Shown: one piece after another, positions 29,949 to 34,869 of the stretch
Layout of the letters: the number at the start of each line of letters is the position of its first letter
How positions within the stretch are numbered: the first letter of the stretch is position 1
DNA from: Patescibacteria group bacterium
GTDB lineage: Bacteria > Patescibacteriota > Minisyncoccia > UBA6257 > 2-01-FULL-56-20
Direction: 5' to 3'
Length of the DNA stretch: 34,869 bases
Assembly (NCBI GenBank): GCA_028865305.1
Contig: JAGWKM010000012.1
Span: forward strand, 1 to 34,869
Notes under the pieces: generated by a model
Database searches by the model: none
What the model was told of the DNA's origin: nothing
The model's input: only the letters and a program-made list of their open reading frames with translations
Translations under genes and position numbers: made by a program

Positions 29949-30022
29949 TGGTGGACCCAGGGAGAATCGAACTCCCGCCTCCGCAATGCGAATGCGGCGT
30001 AATACCACTTTACTATGGGCCC
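29949..30022 (-). tRNA. tRNA-Ala (anticodon CGC)
   Basis: The minus strand folds as GGGCCCA/TGGGTCC with the G3-T70 wobble that identifies alanine tRNAs. The anticodon stem CCGCA/TGCGG encloses the loop TTCGCAT, giving anticodon CGC, and the T-arm is GGGAG-TTCGATT-CTCCC. The discriminator is A and CCA is encoded, in contrast to the tRNA-Gln at 2040. Confidence 0.94.
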
Positions 30023-30032
30023 TTTTGGCGTA

Positions 30033-30061
30033 ATGCTACCGCAAACCGGCGCTTTCGGCAA
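30033..30061 (-). promoter_or_regulatory. Promoter of tRNA-Ala
   Basis: On the minus strand TTGCCG (30056-30061) and TAGCAT (30033-30038) are separated by exactly 17 nt. The start would be a few bases before the tRNA 5' end. Confidence 0.5.
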
Positions 30062-30073
30062 ACATTTGCAGGG

Positions 30074-30082
30074 TGTTATAAT
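30074..30082 (+). promoter_or_regulatory. Extended -10 box giving a leaderless response-regulator mRNA
   Basis: TGTTATAAT is a perfect extended -10. Six bases separate it from the ATG at 30089, so transcription should begin at the start codon itself. Confidence 0.65.
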
Positions 30083-30088
30083 GGAGCC

Positions 30089-30763
30089 ATGCGTATTCTT
30101 GTGGTCGAGGACGATCAGCAAACCGGGGAGATTTTGAAAGAAAATCTTGAGGCCGAATCATATGCGGTGGACTTGGAGCAGGATGGCGCGAAGGGGCTTT
30201 ACCGGGCAAAAACGAACGATTACGATTTCATCATCCTTGATAATATTTTGCCGAATAAAGAAGGTTCGGAAATATGCCAGGAACTGCGGTATAGCGGCAA
30301 AATGATGCCGATCATGATGCTCACGGTCCAGGACGAGATCAATCGGAAGGTTGGCGCTTTGAATATCGGCGCGGATGATTATCTGACCAAACCATATTCC
30401 TACGCCGAATTTTCCGCACGCGTCCGGGCGCTTTTGCGGCGGCCGAAACAGGTTGAAGGGATGCGATTGGCCGTGGATGATCTTATTCTTGATAAGGAAA
30501 AGGGGATTGTTTCCCGCGCCGGCAGGGAAATTTACCTGACCGGTAAGGAATTCGCTTTACTTGAGTATCTTATGAAAAATCACGGACGGCTCGTTACGCG
30601 CGGCATGATTTTGGAGCACGTTTGGGATAATAATGGCGACCTATTTTCAAATACCATCGAAACCCATATTCTTCGGCTGCGCCGGAAAATCGACCTTCGT
30701 AATAAGCGCCGACTTATCCACACTGTGCCTGGCAGAGGGTATCGGATCAGCCTTGACCCATAA
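30089..30763 (+). CDS. OmpR-family response regulator
   Basis: This 224-aa protein has a receiver domain with acidic Glu7, Asp8 and Asp9, phospho-acceptor Asp51 (IILDNILP) and the conserved Lys in LTKPYSY. A winged-helix DNA-binding domain follows from about 127 (LTGKEFALLEYLMKNHGRLV, HILRLRRKI, VPGRGYRI). The frame is open from 29864 through the tRNA, but the ATG at 30089 matches the family start and the -10 box. It is the probable partner of the histidine kinase at 31063 and the DNA-binding output of the proposed peptide-signalling locus. Bacillus ComA, by comparison, is of the NarL/FixJ type, so this would be an analogous, not orthologous, regulator. Confidence 0.93.
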   Translation: MRILVVEDDQQTGEILKENLEAESYAVDLEQDGAKGLYRAKTNDYDFIILDNILPNKEGSEICQELRYSGKMMPIMMLTVQDEINRKVGALNIGADDYLTKPYSYAEFSARVRALLRRPKQVEGMRLAVDDLILDKEKGIVSRAGREIYLTGKEFALLEYLMKNHGRLVTRGMILEHVWDNNGDLFSNTIETHILRLRRKIDLRNKRRLIHTVPGRGYRISLDP

Positions 30764-30958
30764 TTTCTCAATGAAAATGGGCTTTATAGAGCGGTAAAAA
30801 AATTCATTTTTTCGTTAGAATTTTGTTATGAAAAATTGATGTCCTCTCCCGCATAATTAGTTCGCGGGTCAGGAAACTAAGTATTTGAAATGCCGGAATA
30901 ATTAACTCGGATTTCACTTGGTTTCCCTGGTCGAGGCCTTATCATTTTTTCCAAACCA
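30764..30958. promoter_or_regulatory. Regulatory gap before the peptide-kinase operon
   Basis: Contains an AT-rich imperfect palindrome (AATTTTGTTATGAAAAATT, about 30821-30839) and the hairpin CCCGC/GCGGG (about 30849-30869). A candidate promoter TTGGTT (30918-30923)/TATCAT (30940-30945) has a 16-nt spacer and would leave a leader of about 7 nt. The palindrome is a possible site for the response regulator. Confidence 0.4.
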
Positions 30959-31066
30959 ATGAAAGAATTACTTGAAAAAATCCTAACGCAAAAAGAATAT
31001 CGGAATGCGGAAGAGGCGGAATCTTTTCTTGCTTCCCAAGATTATTTCCTCACCTGGACGGGATGA
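30959..31066 (+). CDS. 35-aa peptide gene, candidate ComX-like prenyl-peptide pheromone precursor
   Basis: The 35-codon frame starts at ATG 30959 (MKELLEKILTQ...) and stops with TGA at 31064-31066. The stop overlaps the kinase start as ATGA, so translation is coupled. The peptide is charged and helical in its first two thirds (Lys/Glu rich) and ends ...DYFLTWTG. The only Trp is third from the C-terminus. There is no signal peptide and no Cys. ComX precursors of Bacillus (about 55 aa) also begin with a helical region and carry the prenylated Trp near the C-terminus, directly upstream of a membrane kinase gene. An alternative is a leader peptide that only couples kinase translation. Function is inferred from context. 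Confidence 0.7.
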   Translation: MKELLEKILTQKEYRNAEEAESFLASQDYFLTWTG

Positions 31067-32478
31067 GGCATTCTTTGGCCATGGATGTTCCCTCTGAGAA
31101 AAGCGGCCGTTCTGCCTATCTTCTTTTAAAGAGAGGCATCCATGGCTTCTATGCAACGGTTCTTGCTCCGAAATCCATGGACGAGGATCGCCGCCGCCGC
31201 GAATACATCCTCAATATTATCCTTGCTGGATCGCTTGTGATGTTGGCTTTTTTCGACGCGCTCGTGTTGTATTACACGGTGAGCGAAGGTGTTGCTTATC
31301 ACGAGGTCTCGTTTTGGCTATTCACCTCGATTTTCCTGTTCTTCGTTTTGCTCTACCTACTTTCAAGAAGAGGATTTCCGGTTTTCGCTTCCTATCTTTT
31401 GATTGGCGCGTATTTGGCGAGTAATACCTATGCGGCCTACCAGTGGGGCGTAGATTTGCATATCGTTGTTTTGAGTTATGCACTCATCGTCCTTATTGCG
31501 AGCATTTTGATTGGCACGTGGTTCGGGTTCGTTACGGCGGGCATCATTGCGGCCGTTATTATTCCGCTGCGTTATTTTCAGTTGACCGGGGCGATCCCTC
31601 TGCAACCGCGCGTCGATGACGTAATGGATGCGGTGACGCTCGCCATAGTCATATTCCTGATTATGACGCTCGCCTGGCTCTGGAATCGGGAACTTGGGAA
31701 ATCGCTGCGCCGAGCCCATGCCTCGGAAAGTGAACTGGAAAAAGAACGCGACTTGCTCGAAATCCGAGTAGAGGAACGGACGCATGCTCTGCGGCAGGCG
31801 CAGTTTGAACGCGTGGAGCAGCTTTATCAATTTGCTGAATTTGGGCAATTGGCTTCGGGTTTATTCCACGATCTTTTAAATTTGGTGAATGCCGCATCGC
31901 TTCAGATGGAAACAAAAATTTCCATGGATAAAGCAACTGTCATGAGCAAGCGTGTGGAGCGGTTCGTGACTGCGGTTCGCCGGCAGCTTGATCGGCAAGA
32001 AGCGCAGGAGCTATTTCCGCTGGCCGAAAGCATTGAAGACGTGATTCAGTTGCTTTCATATAAGGCCATGAAGGAAAAGGTGAATATCATCTTTCCGGAG
32101 CGCGGAGATCGTTCTTTGGCCTATTTCGGAAACCCCTTCAAATTTCATCAGGTGGCGATGAACCTTATCTTCAATGCGTTGGAAGCATATGATGGGATTC
32201 CGCATGGCCGTGAGGGACGTATTATTTCGATTGAATTGAAAAGTGAAGGTGGCGCGGTGCGGTTTGCAGTCGAGGATAAAGGATCTGGCATTCCCGATGA
32301 TGTCCGCAGTAAAATTTTCGAGCCGTTTTTCAGTACGAAAGAAAGCTCTAAGGGGATGGGGATTGGTTTGGCATCGGTTAAAAGAATAGTGGAAAAAGAT
32401 TTTGACGGGATGATTTTCGTGGAGAGCGAAGTTGGTGAGGGTTCTCGGTTTATTGTTGTTTTCCCATGGGTCAAATAA
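31063..32478 (+). CDS. Six-TM sensor histidine kinase (ComP/AgrC-like placement)
   Basis: This 471-aa protein has a cytoplasmic N-terminus of about 45 residues, six hydrophobic segments (about 48-71, 84-100, 106-126, 134-152, 154-170, 190-207), a coiled-coil linker (about 218-255) and a kinase core. The phospho-acceptor His269 lies in SGLFHDLLNL. The ATP-binding boxes are NLIFNALEA (367-375), DKGSG (405-409), FEPFFST (419-425) and GMGIGLA (431-437). No large extracellular domain is present, so a hydrophobic ligand entering the membrane is plausible. It is translationally coupled to the 35-aa peptide gene and followed by a prenyl-synthase-like gene, and the response regulator precedes the pair. 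Confidence 0.93.
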   Translation: MRHSLAMDVPSEKSGRSAYLLLKRGIHGFYATVLAPKSMDEDRRRREYILNIILAGSLVMLAFFDALVLYYTVSEGVAYHEVSFWLFTSIFLFFVLLYLLSRRGFPVFASYLLIGAYLASNTYAAYQWGVDLHIVVLSYALIVLIASILIGTWFGFVTAGIIAAVIIPLRYFQLTGAIPLQPRVDDVMDAVTLAIVIFLIMTLAWLWNRELGKSLRRAHASESELEKERDLLEIRVEERTHALRQAQFERVEQLYQFAEFGQLASGLFHDLLNLVNAASLQMETKISMDKATVMSKRVERFVTAVRRQLDRQEAQELFPLAESIEDVIQLLSYKAMKEKVNIIFPERGDRSLAYFGNPFKFHQVAMNLIFNALEAYDGIPHGREGRIISIELKSEGGAVRFAVEDKGSGIPDDVRSKIFEPFFSTKESSKGMGIGLASVKRIVEKDFDGMIFVESEVGEGSRFIVVFPWVK

Positions 32479-32514
32479 TTGTTTACCGCTTCGTGTTTTG
32501 AGGAATCCCATACT

Positions 32515-34488
32515 ATGCCAGAAGACGGAATTTTTGCCGCCATAAAAGCGGCAATTCGGTTTATCGCGCAAAACCAAAAATCAGGCGGTGGATTTGAGAG
32601 CGTTTCGAGCGCATCTGCGGAACCATTTTCCGGCGGGACGATTTACCTGACCAATTTTTTTACTGCCAATATTCTTATTTGCTTGAATTCAATCGCAGAT
32701 ATCGGACGGCAATTCGAGTGGAATTTTCCCGGATTAAAACAGGTCTGTCATGATGCCGCAGATTTTCTCTTGAAACAACGGAGTTCTCGGTGGTCCTTCA
32801 ATTATTGGGCCAGGGAATCATTTGAAACAAAAACATTGCCTTATCCGGATGATTTGGATGACACCAGCCTCGCACTTGCGGCTCTTTATGGGTTTGATCC
32901 TGCCTTGGTGGGCGGGTCGGGATTGGCATCATTCGTAAAAATATTAACTTGCCTCGAGGCGCACTCCGGCGGTCCTTATCGTACCTGGCTTGTTGAACCT
33001 GGTTTTCCTGATGAATGGCGAGACGTTGACCTTGTGGTAAATAGCAACATTGGCTACTTCCTTTCTTTGCTTGGTGTACGGTTGCCCGAATTGCGCGCTT
33101 GGATTGAAAGATTCATTTCAGAAGGACGGTTCGATTCGGTTTATTATCCTGGCACTCTTCAAGTCGCCTATGCCCTTGCGCGATTTTACGGACGGGGGAA
33201 GCGGGCGCGGGATGTCGTTCGGGCAATCGTGGCCGAGCGCGAAGGGCGTATTTCAAATCCATTCGAAACGGCGCTGGCTGTCTCTTCTTTCGTCGAACTT
33301 GGGTTTGCAGATAATGTTGCCCTGTGTGATCTTCGTGTTTTGGTGAAAACGGCGTGTAAAAATAATTGGAAGCCGCATGCTTTTTGTACGGATCCGGCGA
33401 AGAACGGAAAGCGATATTATGCCGGTTCTGCGGCACTTACGGCTGCTTTTGCCATGGAGGCGTTGGCAAAATATTATAGCGCAAGGCAATCGATAAGGAG
33501 TTCGGATAAAAATATTTTTGAGCATGATGTCCTCGATGCGACCAAGAAGATTGCGCAAACCCGATGCGACGGGTTGCCTCAAGACCTAAAAAGGATAGTT
33601 TTGCGGCAAATCAGATTGATTACTGACCGGGAAATTGTCATGTTGCCCTATGCGATCAAACAGGCGCTCGGGCGCCGCGGAGAAAATCTTTTGCCGCAAT
33701 TTCTGGAGAGTTTGGCTTTGGCCAACCTCTATGGCTGGATGGCTTACACGATTTATGATGATTTTCTTGACGGGGCAGGAGATCCGGTATCGCTCTCTGC
33801 GGCGAATTATTTTTTACGTGAGTTAACCCTGCTCTATGCTATGAATGGAGGGAGTTCTCTTCGGTTTTATCGAGATCTGGTGAATCTTGCGGATGATGCG
33901 GATATCTGGGAACAATTACATTGCCGAATAACGCCGGAACAGGTGAATTCAATCTGTCCGACCGATCTGTCCCATCGGGCCATTTCCAACCTGGCCGATC
34001 GGAGTTTGGCGCACGCTTTGCCTGCAATAAGCATCTTGCTTACCTGCGGTTTTCCCGAGGATGGTCCGGAGATAAATCAGGTACTTTCTTTTTTTCGGCA
34101 TTACCTGGTTGCCCGGCAATTGCATGATGATGCGCGTGATTGGAGGGAGGATTTGTTGCACGGACGTTTGAACAGTGTCAATGCACGGTTGCTGCGCCGA
34201 TATCCGATATCCCTCCCGCATCGTATGTCGGATGTTCGGAAAGAGATTCCCGATCTCGAAAAATTATTTTGGCGTTCGGAAATAATTGCCGTAGCGGCGG
34301 ATATCCGTTCTTACCTTGCTCTCGCACGGATGGCGCTTGTTTCGATTGATATTTTTGAAAACCAAGAGCCGCTTATGGCGTTGCTTGATCGGTTGGAGCG
34401 GGGGGTTCAGGAAGTGCTTGATGAGCGTGCCTTGGCTTGCGGTTTTTTGGCGCGATATGAAGGCAATAAAAACGAAGAGGCCCGATAA
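32515..34488 (+). CDS. Two-domain terpenoid-type enzyme: class-II-cyclase-like plus isoprenyl-synthase-like
   Basis: This 657-aa soluble protein joins two alpha-helical halves. Residues about 1-330 look like an alpha6/alpha6 terpene-cyclase or prenyltransferase-repeat domain and carry DLDDTS (113-118), close to the DxDDTA acid motif of class II terpene cyclases. Residues about 335-657 look like a class I isoprenyl-diphosphate-synthase domain with DDFLD (415-419) and QLHDDARD (535-542), the two Asp-rich metal motifs. GGAG-like GAGGA about 10 nt before ATG 32515 supports this start over the TTG at 32479. It lies 36 nt after the kinase. By analogy with ComQ, which prenylates ComX, it may make or transfer an isoprenoid to the 35-aa peptide. 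It could instead make a free terpenoid. Confidence 0.8.
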   Translation: MPEDGIFAAIKAAIRFIAQNQKSGGGFESVSSASAEPFSGGTIYLTNFFTANILICLNSIADIGRQFEWNFPGLKQVCHDAADFLLKQRSSRWSFNYWARESFETKTLPYPDDLDDTSLALAALYGFDPALVGGSGLASFVKILTCLEAHSGGPYRTWLVEPGFPDEWRDVDLVVNSNIGYFLSLLGVRLPELRAWIERFISEGRFDSVYYPGTLQVAYALARFYGRGKRARDVVRAIVAEREGRISNPFETALAVSSFVELGFADNVALCDLRVLVKTACKNNWKPHAFCTDPAKNGKRYYAGSAALTAAFAMEALAKYYSARQSIRSSDKNIFEHDVLDATKKIAQTRCDGLPQDLKRIVLRQIRLITDREIVMLPYAIKQALGRRGENLLPQFLESLALANLYGWMAYTIYDDFLDGAGDPVSLSAANYFLRELTLLYAMNGGSSLRFYRDLVNLADDADIWEQLHCRITPEQVNSICPTDLSHRAISNLADRSLAHALPAISILLTCGFPEDGPEINQVLSFFRHYLVARQLHDDARDWREDLLHGRLNSVNARLLRRYPISLPHRMSDVRKEIPDLEKLFWRSEIIAVAADIRSYLALARMALVSIDIFENQEPLMALLDRLERGVQEVLDERALACGFLARYEGNKNEEAR

Positions 34489-34498
34489 CAGGGGCCTC
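34477..34498 (+). terminator. Hairpin over the stop codon of the two-domain enzyme
   Basis: GAGGCCC (34477-34483) pairs with GGGCCTC (34492-34498). The TAA stop is in the loop. Only a short T stretch follows. The bases from 34499 to 34734 show no gene. Confidence 0.6.
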
Positions 34499-34734
34499 GC
34501 CATTTTCAACGGAACTTTTGAAATAGCACAAGAATCGCAGCGGCGATCCGACTAAGAAAGCTATCTTTGCTGTCGGAGCTCTCCCAGCCCGGCAGCCAGA
34601 TATTATCTGACAAACGCCGCCGTTTTGTTACGCACCGATGAAAGGCCATAGTAGGAACGCTGTTTTCAGTGTAGCCGTCTGGGATGAACAAAAAATAAAC
34701 AGAAAATAAAAAATTTATGAACAGTCCGGTCTTA

Positions 34735-34869
34735 TTATTCGATTAAGCCGAGCTTTTTAAGCCGGGAGCGGATGGCGCCTGGCTTCCTTTGGAAGGTTTC
34801 GGCCATGGTTTTGGTTTTTGCGCCGGCGAGGAAGAGCTTGACGAGTTCGGCGTCATCATTTTCGGTCCA
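34735..34869 (-). CDS. C-terminal end of a helix-turn-helix protein (partial)
   Basis: The minus-strand frame is open at the window edge and ends with TAA at 34735-34737, leaving 44 residues. They begin WTENDDAELVKLFLAG and contain AETFQRKPGAIRSRLKKLGL, a pattern typical of Myb/HTH-like tails (W...E-D..L..L...G....I/MA..F.R..GAIRSRL) found at the C-terminus of helicases and other DNA-related proteins. The main body lies outside the window, so the protein's identity is unknown. Confidence 0.72.
   Translation of the reverse strand, partial: WTENDDAELVKLFLAGAKTKTMAETFQRKPGAIRSRLKKLGLIE

Noticed and set aside
34499-34734. Minus-strand frame 34506-34691
   Set aside because: It has no family resemblance or start signal and spans the terminator flank of the preceding gene.

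Overview
This window looks like a chromosomal segment of an ultra-small-genome bacterium of the Patescibacteria (Candidate Phyla Radiation, Parcubacteria-like). That placement is an inference. It rests on many short, independently promoted housekeeping genes on both strands, a PilM/PilN-type fusion, a class II B12-dependent ribonucleotide reductase, and a stand-alone Trbp111-type tRNA-binding protein. Many genes also have a TATAAT-like -10 box only 6-8 nt before the start codon, which implies leaderless mRNAs. GC content is moderate.

Layout: (1) 1-2110 is a restriction-modification cassette (beta-class methyltransferase plus MvaI/BcnI-type nuclease) beside tRNA-Gln. It is bracketed by a perfect 29-bp direct repeat made of the tRNA 3' end and its hairpin, and followed by alternating-orientation copies of the tRNA T-arm. 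(2) 2265-4679 holds Fe/Mn superoxide dismutase, fmt, def and a small partner gene. (3) 4924-8832 holds two GH130 genes, one a tandem double-domain protein, around a small exported protein. (4) 8967-13787 holds a divergent NRAMP-like transporter, a YggT protein, an anchored unknown protein and nrdJ with a structured leader. (5) 14334-17874 holds a sugar nucleotidyltransferase, tgt and three small genes. (6) 18320-26446 is a housekeeping stretch: VOC protein, greA, dedA, trbp111, FKBP, two pilus genes, pth, lepB, hisS and a HIT protein. (7) 26676-29758 is a three-gene flavin electron-transfer module: an NqrB/RnfD-FNR fusion, ApbE and an FMN-binding protein. (8) 29949-34488 holds tRNA-Ala and a signalling locus. 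The window ends inside a helix-turn-helix protein.

The most interesting locus is 30089-34488. An OmpR-type response regulator is followed by a previously uncalled 35-codon gene. Its stop overlaps the start of a six-TM histidine kinase (ATGA), and behind the kinase lies a 657-aa protein combining a class-II-terpene-cyclase-like half (DLDDTS) with an isoprenyl-diphosphate-synthase-like half (DDFLD and DDARD). The small peptide ends in ...FLTWTG, with its only Trp third from the C-terminus. This is the layout of the Bacillus ComQXPA quorum-sensing system, in which ComQ prenylates a Trp near the end of ComX and ComP senses the product. I propose a ComQXP-like prenyl-peptide signalling system; the components are visible, the function is inferred.

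Other notable points are a heptamer-type simple repeat (ATGGAGA-like words) that enters coding regions (pth, apbE, the start of the NqrB-like gene), a 13-bp inverted repeat forming mirrored divergent promoters between greA and dedA, and three small unknown genes that, unlike their neighbours, carry strong Shine-Dalgarno sites.
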